The notes below the pieces were generated by a model. The model had not been told where the DNA came from. It searched no databases and was given only the letters and a program-made list of their open reading frames with translations. From Picocystis sp. L7 (lineage: Eukaryota > Chlorophyta > Picocystophyceae > Picocystales > Picocystaceae), in the NCBI GenBank assembly GCA_020975725.1, contig QXJR01000006.1, forward strand, positions 124,001-188,000: DNA of 64,000 nucleotides, given 5' to 3'. The position numbers were made by a program, and so were the translations under genes. Positions 42,795-54,595 of this stretch are shown here, piece by piece. Every line of letters starts with the position of its first letter. Positions within the stretch are counted from its first letter, which is position 1.

Positions 42795-43616
42795 ATGAAG
42801 GTGTCCATGCTGATCGCTGGAATGGCGTTCCTGGCCGTGCAAGGAACCCAGGCCGAGGTGAGGACGGGAGCGGACACGCGAGTGATACGTCGTGTGGACG
42901 AATGGAAAGAACTCGAAGAGAAACGGCTCGAGCGAACATGGCTGACGAAGGAATCGATTGTGCGAAACCAGCTCGTCAAGAATCACGCCCGCAAGTTGCG
43001 ATACTTTAGCTGGTTGACGCCTTCGGACGAAGTGGAGACGCCCGAAGCCCTGGACTTGGACGAGATGTACACCCCTGAGGCCCTGGATTTGGACGAAATG
43101 TATGCTCCTGAGGCCTTGGACATGGACGAGAGCACCTCGTTCTCGGCTCGCAAACTGAGGTTCTTGGGTCTCTTTGACCCTCCCCAGGAAGCCCCGGAAG
43201 CCTTGGACTTGGATGAGTTGTACACCCCTGAGGCCCTGGACATGGACGAGAGCACCTCGTTCTCGGCTCGCAAACTGAGGTTCTTGGGTCTCGTTGACCC
43301 TCCCCAGGAAGCCCCGGAAGCCTTGGACTTGGACGAGTTGTACACCCCTGAGGCCCTGGACATGGATGAGAGCACCTCGTTCTCGGCGCGCAAACTGAGG
43401 TTCTTGGGTCTCTTTGACCCTCCCCAGGAAGCCCCGGAAGCCTTGGACTTGGACGAGTTGTACACCCCTGAGGCCTTGGACATGGACGAGAGCACCTCGT
43501 TCTCGGCTCGCAAACTGAGGTTCTTGGGTCTCTTTGACCCTCCCCAGGAAGCCCCGGAAGCCTTGGACTTGGACGAGTTGTACACTCCTGAGGCCTTGGA
43601 CATGGAGGAGGCATAA
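42795..43616 (+). CDS. Secreted protein of exact 40-residue repeats
   Basis: 273 residues from the ATG at 42795. A signal peptide (MKVSMLIAGMAFLAVQGTQA) is followed by a charged segment (RVDEWKELEEKRLERTWL) and then by repeats. Shorter PEALDLDEMYT units come first. About four copies of a 40-residue block then follow, with PEALDMDESTSFSARKLRFL, GLFDPPQEA and PEALDLDELYT in order. Each block alternates acidic Asp/Glu-rich words with a basic ARKLRF word. There is no Cys in the repeats, no membrane anchor and no known domain. ARKLRF also occurs once before the repeats (HARKLRYF). It could be a structural matrix protein, or a precursor cut at each ARKLR to release identical peptides; that is a guess. 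I do not recognise the family. Confidence 0.75.
   Translation: MKVSMLIAGMAFLAVQGTQAEVRTGADTRVIRRVDEWKELEEKRLERTWLTKESIVRNQLVKNHARKLRYFSWLTPSDEVETPEALDLDEMYTPEALDLDEMYAPEALDMDESTSFSARKLRFLGLFDPPQEAPEALDLDELYTPEALDMDESTSFSARKLRFLGLVDPPQEAPEALDLDELYTPEALDMDESTSFSARKLRFLGLFDPPQEAPEALDLDELYTPEALDMDESTSFSARKLRFLGLFDPPQEAPEALDLDELYTPEALDMEEA
43105..43612 (+). repeat. 120-bp tandem repeats, about four copies
   Basis: Period exactly 120 bp: the word TCTCGGCTCGCAAACTGAGG recurs at 43141, 43261, 43381 (one base changed) and 43501. Copies differ by only a few bases, mostly silent, so the array was recently expanded or homogenised. Confidence 0.95.
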
Positions 43617-43909
43617 GACCAGCCTGGTGAAACAAGAGAATATGGATTGCTTTCTGAGTGGAGCAAAGACTGTGCATAGGAGCGCCCTGTATTGCTCACA
43701 CAATCTTTGAATTGTCTCAGTATGTGCAGGGCTATCACACGGCCTTTCTGCTTGCCTGCTGTTGGAGCTTAGAATGGACTTAAGTGATGGGGTTCAGCAT
43801 GTTCGGCATGTTACGCCCGCATTTCATTACCATTTTTATCATCTGTCCCATGCAGCTCCTGACAATGCATGTGTTTGAAAAAAAACAACCCTTGTTGTAC
43901 ATGCCACAC

Positions 43910-45268
<1,359 letters not shown>

Positions 45269-45271
45269 TCA

Positions 45272-45710
45272 CCCGAAAGGAAGGGAGTTTCTTCTCTCGA
45301 GGGGGAGGGGAAGGGACCACGCCCGAAAGGAAGGGAGTTTCTTCTCTCGAGGGGGGGAAGGGACCTCGCCCGAAAGGAAGGGAGTTTCTTCTCTCGAGGA
45401 GGAGGGGAAGGGACCACGCCCGAAAGGAAGGGAGTTTCTTCTCTCGAGGGGGAGGGGAAGGGACCACGCCCGAAAGGAAGGGAGTTTCTTCTCTCGAGGG
45501 GGTGGGGAAGGGACCACGCCCGAAAGGAAGGGAGTTTCTTCTCTCGAGGGGGAGGGGAAGGGACCACGCCCGAAAGGAAGGGAGTTTCTTCTCTCGAGGA
45601 GGGGAAGGGACCACGCCCGAAAGGAAGGGAGTTTCTTCTCTCGAGGGGGAGGGGAAGGGACCACGCCCGAAAGGAAGGGAGTTTCTTCTCTCGAGGAGGG
45701 GAAGGGACCG
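45272..45710 (-). repeat. Nine-copy minisatellite upstream of MetAP2
   Basis: Nine tandem units of 45-51 bp. Each contains CCCGAAAGGAAGGGAGTTTC then TTCTCTCGAGG, with a variable G/A-rich end and GGGACCACG. Units differ mainly in the length of the GGGGGAGGGG part. The array starts 67 bp upstream of the MetAP2 ATG. The core GGGAGTTTCTTCTCTCGA also occurs alone at 4982-4999 and, in shortened form, at 48485-48498, each time upstream of a minus-strand gene. The long antisense frames through the array are repeat artefacts. Confidence 0.95.
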
Positions 45711-47036
45711 AGGCAAGGGCTTTGGCTGCAGGTGGAGAGGGGACAGGTTGGGGTCTTGTGTAGGAAGGGGTGTGGATGGAAGAAGGGAAACGAATGGGAA
45801 GATGAGATGGAGATGGACAGGACAGCAGGACAATGGGAAGCGATCCTGACGAAGAAAGTGGGTGCATAGAAGCAGAATCCTTCCAAAGGTGGTTCCCTCG
45901 CTCATGGGAGAACAACACGTCGCCAATCGCAACCCCGCTTCCTAAACATCCGAAAGTGAAAACGAGCTCGAGAGACTGACAGTCGATGCTCATCTTGCGC
46001 TCGAACCGTGCGGCTGCACTGATAGCGAATCGCAAGCCCGATCCCCACACGAAATGGTCCCACTAGCTGCATTGTTCTTCAAAAAGGGCCTAGGAAATGC
46101 GCGCGCATCAGGAATGGAGCCACCCTCGAACAATACTGCAATCAAACAGAAACATGACAATTTCATTTCTCCATGTGCTGTGATCTGGTGCATCCTGAAC
46201 TCGTGACCTGGTTTCGAGCAGGGTTGGAAATGAAGGAATGATGAATTGCTTCGACTGTAGCTGTTGTCTGAAGACAGTCACATGGAGAAATAGGGAGTCT
46301 TAAATTCATTGCTGTGTGCACGGTGAAAATCCACATCGAACAACTGGACGGGAGGAACATCCATGTCCATATCTGTACAACGTATAATGATGCACTACAA
46401 CAACCATGCTACTAGAAGGAACGAACACCCTGGCAATGGACGGATGCTGGGGTGGCTTTGTGCGATCGATGGAACACATTGCACAAGATATTCATCAGCA
46501 GCAATTTCAAGACAAAAAGCCGTTGGCAGGCATTCGGGACTAGACCATGCGTTTCGAATCTGACTTTCTTGCCTGGGCGACATCGCGCATGACTATTAAG
46601 TCCGCACCGATCGAGAACGTACTAAAGACCAATGTCTTTACCACATAAGTCCACAGCACACAATGAAGAACGAACCTTCAGGCATGAAGTAGGTTTTCTG
46701 CCAACAGCAAGGACCTGCATGCAACTGAACAGATGAAGACATGTGAATACTTCCTAGAGAGCTGCTTCCTCAGCGATGAACACCAATGGAATTGCCTTGT
46801 CGGCACAAGCTGGCTTGTTGATACTTGGAATGGCTTGGTATCTTGCTTTCAAATCTCGAAGGGCAATAGGATATCCAAATGAACGGGAGAATGTTATTTC
46901 TCAGAGCTGCACCACCTTACTTGGGCTAATAGAATGCCAGGGTTTGGCCAGCCACGAGGCAAGGACCTCACACATTGTAGACCAGCAAGAAAGCCAAGAG
47001 CTGTGCTGAATGAAATCATAGAGTATGGACAAGCAA
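45711..47036. other. Intergenic
   Basis: 1.3 kb with short frames only; no motif, RNA or repeat recognised. Confidence 0.4.
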
Positions 47037-48065
47037 TTAAGCAAGAGCGTGGCAGAATCCAGGACAGCTTTTCTGCATGCGCTTCAAACCTGCCTCAGCC
47101 GCCAAGAGTGAAAACGTGGAGTGGGTAGGGGAAAATACCTTTTCTGCCAACATGAGGCCCAAAAAATCACGGAATGCATGTTTGTAAGCAGATTGTATGA
47201 CAGTCACGTTATCAATCAGCCTTCCAGTGTGCCAGTGCCCCTCCTGGGTAGAGAAGTTCTTAGCATTGCTCTGAACGGTCTTCAGAATATGCTTGAGCGC
47301 TTTCTTGGAACCTCCAGGATTATCTGTGGCCACAAACAAGTACTTTTCTGTACCTGACTTGTGGGTGCAATGTGGCTGAAAAATTGCGCATTGTTTTGTC
47401 AGTTCATTGTCGATCCTAACCTCCCGCTTAAATTGTTGACGAGATGGCTGACGTCCAATGTATTGGGCATCTCCCCATCGCAAGTGCAAGCCCAGTTTGC
47501 GAGTTGCCCGTAGATATGCAGGGGGCAGGTGCTGAAAGAATGTGTGATTGAATCGGAAAAAGTATTGAAAGAAACACCCGCCTGATTGTGCAAGTTTAGA
47601 AATTTTTGTGTATCTACTCTGCGAAATCAGTCCCGTTGTCCGTAGCTTTCGAAACACGCTCCCAAAATTGCACCTCCATCCATTGCTCCCATCGACAGTT
47701 TTGATGCGGATGTTTTGCTCCTGAATTCTGAAAGCGGAGCCGTCGGTCAAGTTTGAACAGTACAGGTGGTATTGTTTAGGCGAGGGCACAGACTGAACGG
47801 GCTGCGGTCGCCAATCGTACTGATTGGGATAGACGATGGAATGGATATCGACCCGAGGATCAAACGAGACCTCTACCCTTCGATCCAAGGCCAGTCCATA
47901 CAGGAAGACGAACCGGATTGCGAACAAAACGTTTCCCAGGCCACCCCCACGGAGCTGGACATTCGTGGAGATCAGGTTGTCGGATCGAGGAAGGTCCAGC
48001 TTGGTCCAGCTTGCACATTCCCGGTTCCAGTCGTTCCGGAGGATGTCATTGATTTCACTGGCCAT
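47037..48065 (-). CDS. HxRxGD-type glycosyltransferase-like protein (fucosyltransferase-like fold)
   Basis: 342 residues from the ATG at 48065; an in-frame stop lies just upstream. The N-terminal loop VQLRGGGLGNVLFAIRFVFL (about 37-56), the central LHLRWGDAQYIG (H194-D199), KYLFVATDNPGG and the terminal FSPTHSTFSLLAAEAG are the hallmarks of the GT-B superfamily that holds alpha-1,2-, alpha-1,6- and protein O-fucosyltransferases (GT11, GT23, GT37, GT65/68). In those enzymes the H-x-R-x-G-D Arg binds GDP-fucose. The donor here is not proven. There is no signal anchor at the predicted start, which is unusual for a Golgi enzyme, so a short 5' exon may be missing. Cysteines are few. Confidence 0.65.
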   Translation of the reverse strand: MASEINDILRNDWNRECASWTKLDLPRSDNLISTNVQLRGGGLGNVLFAIRFVFLYGLALDRRVEVSFDPRVDIHSIVYPNQYDWRPQPVQSVPSPKQYHLYCSNLTDGSAFRIQEQNIRIKTVDGSNGWRCNFGSVFRKLRTTGLISQSRYTKISKLAQSGGCFFQYFFRFNHTFFQHLPPAYLRATRKLGLHLRWGDAQYIGRQPSRQQFKREVRIDNELTKQCAIFQPHCTHKSGTEKYLFVATDNPGGSKKALKHILKTVQSNAKNFSTQEGHWHTGRLIDNVTVIQSAYKHAFRDFLGLMLAEKVFSPTHSTFSLLAAEAGLKRMQKSCPGFCHALA

Positions 48066-50309
48066 GACGCGGAACGAATCTCGGCAACTGTATCACCATG
48101 CGTGAGTGTCGATGAAGCTGCACGAGTGGATCGACGCCACCAGTTTCTTTCGCGGTTGATGGAAGGAAAGATGGATGTTCGAGTCACTGGCTCTGGTCCA
48201 TCAACCCTCGACTGGTTCAACCACCTGGGTCACACACTTCGGCATCTCGCTCCTCTTCTGGGAAAGGTTCTTCCCGCTTCGCCGCGGTGGAGGAAGATGC
48301 TTCTGTTCCAGCTGATCGCGAAACGATCAGTTCCGCCTGCTTGAGAGCGCCTTTTCCTTCCGACCCCAGCGATGGAACCGATGCACCTGCCAGCCTGTCC
48401 TGCACCGTCGAGGACAGGACCCCGCCTCCCTGTGTGTGGGCCGGGGTGAGCGTGTGGAGGGAGGACCCACCCGGTCCACCCCCAGGGAGTTTCTTCTCCA
48501 CGGGGTCAGGGATGGCGGGAACTGGACCTTCCGAATGGAGTCCACCACCATCAGAAAAGGAAAGGAGCGGTGCACGGCAAGTGGACGTGCATGCGCCTCC
48601 ACCAACGTCGTGTCGGATGAGCGTAGTCATGCTTTAGAATGAAAATGCAACGACTGGGATCGCTCGTGAACCGGTGCAACCCTCTCTTTCCATGGGAAGA
48701 ACTGCACTCCCATCCGTGTCCTTGAAGGAGGGCAACACTAAATCATGACTCGTCTAAAGGTCTACTTGTACGTTTTGGGCCTCGAACATGACCTCCAAGT
48801 CCTCTTCCTGTCCAGACACGTGGAGCTGCCCCCTTCTACGTGTGACGGAAGACAAGATGGTAGTCCGTGCAACTTTCATACGAAGAATGACCCACCAGGA
48901 ACCCGAGGGTGAATTATGTCCATGTGTGTGCAACTTCCCTTCCCGGCCTGATGTGTGTGAAGTGGTTATAAGAGGGCAAAAGACAAGGTCAAAAAGTGAC
49001 AGAAGTATTTGTTTGGGCTCAAAGCCCGTCTTTCGCGTGAGACAGAGTATAACCTGGAGGAACACATCCACAATCCACAAAGCATGCTCACACGCTGTCG
49101 GCATGCCTCGACCATTTAGCAAACACATAACAGCCGAAAACCGTAGATGGGACCCGTGATAAAACTCGAAGTCAATGCACAGAAGACGAGCTTTCTAAGC
49201 CACAATAGATACGGAGACATAGGCAAGTTCATGCCTTGCACTTGAGCTTGATTGGATGGGATGAAGAAAGTGCTATGGTGCATCGAAGCCGCGTGCTCGT
49301 TTCGAAGGGAGTAAAAGTCATGGAATATCGATGAATGCAACATTGAAGATGTCGGGTGAGCTCTCGGTGTTGCTTCACGCATGGCATGGAAGCTTTGAGA
49401 GACAAGAAGGCGTGTGGGTGCTACTAGAATGCAATTCGTTGGAAAGTAGCATCGCACCGGGTTTTGACGTCAGGTGTTTGATAATCTGGTCAGCAGGAGA
49501 ATTTGGATGATATGTAGAGAAGTTCTCATGCTGAGACTGTTGTAAAATGATTGTTTTTGACTTACGAAGTCTATGCTCTAATTTTTGCACGAACAAATCT
49601 TAGCATCGCAATATTGATACCAAGACTCACCAACGCAACGACCAACAGTATGGCAGCATATACTATTCATGGAATCAATCTTGCTTGTTGCCTCAAGAAT
49701 CTCTAGGACGATAATTCGGTATGCATTTTTGATCTTTGACGAAGGATATGGGATGGCTTTTCCACAATTCCTTGCATGAATTGGGGAATCACACAAAACA
49801 CACAGATCTTACCCAACGAATTTCTGCCTTGCTTGAGGATCAGGCCATTCTCAACTGACAATGAATCAGTGAGATACTTGGAACATTTACAAGAATATTG
49901 TACCACAGTATGCTCCATGGCACATGACAAAATCTCGAAGAAGGGATGAATAAAGATTGTATCAAAACGGACGGACATTCCATGCCAATCCTTCATGCCC
50001 CTCCAAGATACGCCAAGGAAAGTCATGCTCGCTACAAGCTGACTTTCAGGGCTAGAAACGGAACGCAAGGAACATATTGATAAAACTGCGATATGCTCTA
50101 GCACAGTGCCCCACAAGAAAAGCGTACACGATAGCTCTGCGGTCAGCAAGTGATACCTATATTTGAGGTAAAGGAGATCATACTCTGAGACATAGCTCAA
50201 ATGATCAAACAAATCATAATCTGAAGCTTTATTGCAATCAACCACGGCGAGTTACTACTTCCCATTTCCCCTGAAAACTGAGGGCGACATGTCCAATTTA
50301 CAATGTGAT
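48066..50309. other. Intergenic between two minus-strand genes
   Basis: GC-rich to 48.6 kb, then more AT. Frames up to 180 codons (49703-50245, minus) lack motifs. A shortened copy of the promoter-like motif lies at 48485-48498. A 5' exon of the glycosyltransferase-like gene could be here, but I cannot place it. Confidence 0.4.
48485..48498 (-). promoter_or_regulatory. GGGAGTTTCTTCTC motif, shortened copy
   Basis: Matches the first 14 bases of the MetAP2 minisatellite core and the single copy at 4982-4999. It lies 420 bp upstream of the predicted ATG of the minus-strand glycosyltransferase-like gene. The greater distance may reflect an unseen 5' exon or a chance match. Confidence 0.25.
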
Positions 50310-52220
50310 TCAACACTCTGGCTGGAATACTTTTGGATTGAACATCACGTGCTTGCTCTTAATGTTGCCATACTTTCTGTAATTCTGGAAGATTGCCTGC
50401 TCAAAGCCTGAATTCAGCCATTTGGCTCTTTCCCGAAGCCGCTCAGCGCTTTGCATGCTGGGGAGCCTGTAATTCGAATAAATCATTGAAGTGTTGTACT
50501 TGGAAAGCAAATCGATGCAGCTTTTGAATGTCTCTGGGTAGTCTTTGCCAATTTTCCCACCAGGGGCATGGCATCGATAATCATAACATGAGGGTGGTGG
50601 AAAAGGCCATTCATAACGCTGGGCATAGGCAAATGTCCGAATAAAGATCGAGCGCACTCCAGCAAAACACCCAAGTGCCCTCCAGCTATACCCATAAACG
50701 TTAAAAGCTGAGTCTATGTTGTCAATGAGCTTCAATTGACCTTTTTTGTTGACGAATATGTTGCTGACCGTGCGATCACACATACCAAGAAGAAAATCAA
50801 ACAGGGCTGCTTTGATAACTTCATGACCACTAATTGCTGTACATTTTTTCTTAAATCTGGGAGACGTCTCCACAATCTCAGAAAAAACCACGTTCTCCCC
50901 AGTGATTTGAACGTGCCTACCATCTTGTACAACCACACTGCGTAAACTTCCCACCTTTTCAGTTGCAACAATATCACCGAGGCCACATGCCGAAGCCAGT
51001 AAGTGGACGGGTTCTGCATTTTCAATCGGCTGCCGCCATCTCTTCCTCACTTGCTTATTTCCAACAAGTGCAAGATGTTCGACACCTGCAAAATCGATTG
51101 TGCGAAGGAAGAGGTGCTGCGACGATCCTCCAGCACTCACCAGCACTGCTTGTATGTCACATGCTGCACAATTTTTGCAATTTTTGCATGGATCACACAT
51201 CCTATTGTTGAGTTTAGATTTCTCTGCACCTGTAAACGGTGAAAGCTTCATCCTGCCAGTCTCATTGGTGCAGACTGGAGCCTTCAAACCTGCAAACTCC
51301 GGCCAGGAACTTTCCTTGGAGCAAAATTTGCAGGCTTCCCAAGACTTTGCACTTTCCTTTTGTTGGTTCTGCGGTGTGTTAAAATGCTTTTCTTGTCTCC
51401 ACAAAGGTTGCTCACCGCTTATCGATCCATGGATTCCTATTCTTCCGCTAGACGTTGCTAAGAGCCAGACAATGACAATGTATGGCCAAAATGTTTGTAG
51501 CTGCTGAAGCTTCAGGCACAGCGGGACTGAATTTTGCGAAGAATCATCAGAATGCACTTTTTTCTGCTGCTGTTTGACGTAGTATCGCTGCTTTGGCGTG
51601 GCCACCGACCATTGAACAGTTTCCTGGAATTGGCTCTTTACCTTTAGAAGCAGGAAAGCACCTGGAGATAAAGCTGATGCCCACATGCCACTTGACACAC
51701 AATTGTTGGTTCTTGTTCGCACCAATGAACGATATGAGCAGAGTTTTCCGTCCGTGACGCTGATGGTTGGGTCTTCCAGACCAGGTATACCAGGCATTGT
51801 TTGATGCAAACATAGCCTAGCAGTGTTTATACCATGTACAGGTGAGTAGCAAGTGTGGTCTACCAGGCGGGTTGAATGAACGATGGAAAATGGGTGTGTG
51901 ACGGTACTGGCTTTCCAGACCAATTTCAGCTCTTTTGAAAGCGAAGACTTCCTCAATGCTTGTCCTGGAACTGATTCCTCTCTGGCTCCTTCCTTCTCAG
52001 TGCTTCTGGTTCCCCAACGTATCGTCACAGTTCGTTGTCTGCGTTTCTCGGACGGAGATCGTTTCATCGATGCTGCGTGATTGTCCTCGTACATGCATCC
52101 CAAGCAAAGGCTGCTTTCAACTCCTCTGTCCGACCCTTCTATCCGAGGTGTGAGGTTTCCTTCCTTCTCGAACACAGCACGACCATGCAATTCAGGATCC
52201 ACATCAACAGAACCTTCCAT
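50310..52220 (-). CDS. Atypical (FAM20/PI4K-like) kinase, type II membrane protein
   Basis: 636 residues from the first ATG at 52220. A single hydrophobic span (FWPYIVIVWLLATSSGRIG, about 250-270) suits a signal anchor. Residues before it are weakly conserved-looking and the true start may be later. After a Cys-rich segment (CDPCKNCKNCAAC) comes a kinase-like core: ENVVFSEIVETSPRFKKK, then ALFDFLLGMCDRTVSNIFV with the catalytic-loop pattern D-R-x3-N (D482, N487), and LKLIDNIDSAF with the metal-binding Asp (D500). This D-R...N plus I-D-N arrangement is shared by FAM20 secretory kinases and by the wider PI3/4K-like group. A luminal kinase that phosphorylates secreted proteins or glycans is the likely role. 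The substrate is unknown. Confidence 0.6.
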   Translation of the reverse strand: MEGSVDVDPELHGRAVFEKEGNLTPRIEGSDRGVESSLCLGCMYEDNHAASMKRSPSEKRRQRTVTIRWGTRSTEKEGAREESVPGQALRKSSLSKELKLVWKASTVTHPFSIVHSTRLVDHTCYSPVHGINTARLCLHQTMPGIPGLEDPTISVTDGKLCSYRSLVRTRTNNCVSSGMWASALSPGAFLLLKVKSQFQETVQWSVATPKQRYYVKQQQKKVHSDDSSQNSVPLCLKLQQLQTFWPYIVIVWLLATSSGRIGIHGSISGEQPLWRQEKHFNTPQNQQKESAKSWEACKFCSKESSWPEFAGLKAPVCTNETGRMKLSPFTGAEKSKLNNRMCDPCKNCKNCAACDIQAVLVSAGGSSQHLFLRTIDFAGVEHLALVGNKQVRKRWRQPIENAEPVHLLASACGLGDIVATEKVGSLRSVVVQDGRHVQITGENVVFSEIVETSPRFKKKCTAISGHEVIKAALFDFLLGMCDRTVSNIFVNKKGQLKLIDNIDSAFNVYGYSWRALGCFAGVRSIFIRTFAYAQRYEWPFPPPSCYDYRCHAPGGKIGKDYPETFKSCIDLLSKYNTSMIYSNYRLPSMQSAERLRERAKWLNSGFEQAIFQNYRKYGNIKSKHVMFNPKVFQPEC

Positions 52221-54595
52221 GACCCTCCCGATCGACTCGACAAGCTGCCTTGTGGTGCATGGAAAAGAGTCGTGCACGTCCACTTGATCGTTCCTACACG
52301 TCCAATTTCTTTCGATTCAAGATGGGATGACCCTGGACTCCACCCCAATGGTGTGGGGGAGACCTTGGTTCCCTTGGAAACGTTGGAAAACGTCACGGAT
52401 GTAGGTGGAAAAGGGGAGATGCAACCCCATCGAAGGGCAAATAGATGGAGAGCAAACCTGGGCGGTGGCGACCTTCAAATAGGGGATGCGGAGAGTGGAC
52501 GATGACGATGGCGCAACCAATGGTGAAACACAACATTCAAGGGTCGAACTAGAAACGAATTGGAATCGGCGAAGACCTTTCTTTCCAAGTGAATTCCTTC
52601 CTACTCAATACCAACGAAACGAGATGTCGCCGACACGAGGAATAGGGATGCACAACATTGCAATATCCCAACTTTCTCTATTCAACGATTCTCTATGAAC
52701 CCATCCCACAAGTGGTTCCACGATCCAAACTTTTGGCTAAGAAACTTTGGAACTTTGCCCGTTGAGAAGCTTTGGCCATCCTTTACTCAAAGTTGATAAT
52801 TCGATCCTAGATGTAGTAGGCCAGACGTTCTTTTGCTGCAGATTGGAATTCCCCAATCTTCGCCAAGTCCAAACAATGCCGTCGTGGAAGAGAAGACTGA
52901 GGCCCTTGGCAAACCGCAAAATTTGAAGGACATATGGCCATGTGGGAGTTAGGTCACAAGAGAGAGCTGAAGGATGGAGGGAGATAAACATTTTCTCCAT
53001 GGAGAATTCATTCCGTAGAACATGCGGCCAATTTTCACCGCTAATCGCGATGTGAGTGGGGATGCTTATGAAAATCACGTCACAACTCGTACATTCGTAG
53101 TAAAAAGAGGAACTATTTCGAATATGCTAGTCGCTCGTACGTAAGTAACCGTTGTTCAACAACGCCTAGGATCACTACAACACATGACCCAGCGGGCCAA
53201 TAAGAACCAAGCTTGAGGCATGAATACTACCAAATAGAACAACAACTTGTTTTTAAGATTTGAATGAAGAATGGTTGCCAATATTGCTCTAGGTGATAGA
53301 AAACAACACCACAATTTCGGTAAGTGTCCTTTGATGTATGAAGTTAGACATTTCGATTGAATGGAACTTCCTTCGCTACCTATCCGGCGGCTTTCTCTTA
53401 ACTTTGTTGGACCAAAAGAAGCAAACATCTTTCCATGGGGTTCGAAAGACTAGGTCATTTGTGCATAATACGCTGCGTGGAATATCGTATACAACATGCC
53501 TACTTGCACTACGACCGGGTTGTATAGCAAGTCGAAGAACATGATAAATAATCCTACCCCCCGGTGCCATTAGGAAGTTGTACACTACCACCATCAACCA
53601 ACGTATACTTGAACGGACAAGGGAAAATTGAGCACATGTTTATGTAGGAAGCTCCCCTAGGATGAAGTTATGCTAGGATATGTGTTAATGGAGGATTGGC
53701 TCTAGTCTTTGGAGTTGGTGCTTCTTGTCCGATACCCCTGTCATTGGACAAAATGAAAAATTCTCTTGCACATTACACTGAGTCACGTGTAACTTGTCGA
53801 CTTACCTTCATTCCAAGTAAAAATTTGAAAAGTGTGAGTTGCCAAATCGATGTTGTTTCCAAACCGAACAGCCTTTAGTACACGATGTGGCCATTTCCAA
53901 CATGCTACAATAGTTCATGGCTGTTATCATATGATAGCTTTCCTTCTAATGCTCACTCCTGGCACACCCACTGCATTTATGTGCTTGATTTTGTCTCGTT
54001 TCTTCAATTGTGGATATCGATGCAATCGATTTACAATTTGTACCAAGTTGCAATCCTGCCCGAGGCTTCTCACCAAGGATGACACATAAGTGTACGACAA
54101 TTTCATGCAAAAATTATTAAGGAAGATCGGTTGTCAACTAATTTCATGGCAAAAGCAGATTCCCTACCGTAAAGATATTTTTGGTTAGCCCTGCCCGTTC
54201 TTGTTGAGGGGACGAATTTCACCAAAAGTTGGAAGATTTTAAAAAAATGCACAAAACAATTGTCTTACAATGTCGATCCTAGGCTTTGTGGCTGAAACAC
54301 GATGGAAGTATTGCTTGTCATGCACAACTTGGTCTATTCCAACATCTTCCAACTCCACCACCTTCCGCATTTTTCTAACATTTCCTAATCCACTGAAGAA
54401 CAACAATGCCCAACCCCACCCAATCTCAAGAGTCGATAAAGTGTGGAAACAATCTAACTTTTTATCACAAAGTATCAAAACGAGATTGACAATCTCCAGA
54501 AAAATTGTAGAATCGATCACTACACGTGCTACCCACTCCAACAAATCCAAGAAACAGGTAGACGGCTCAATCCATAGGTACAATGTTGGAGCAAT
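52221..54595. other. AT-rich gene-poor stretch
   Basis: 2.4 kb with short frames only (under 140 codons apart from read-through from the neighbour). No RNA gene, transposon protein or terminal repeat recognised. Confidence 0.4.

Noticed and set aside
43105-43612. CRISPR-like array
   Set aside because: Repeats are adjacent 120-bp coding units with no unique spacers, in a eukaryotic genome.
42983-43738. Minus-strand frames of up to 334 codons over the repeat protein gene
   Set aside because: Shadow of the 120-bp repeats. The plus-strand frame has the signal peptide and ends cleanly.
45272-45710. CRISPR-like array or centromeric satellite
   Set aside because: Short array without spacers directly upstream of a gene; a promoter-linked minisatellite explains it better.
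49703-50245. 180-codon minus-strand frame downstream of the kinase
   Set aside because: No motif, irregular composition, and no ATG context or homology I can recall.
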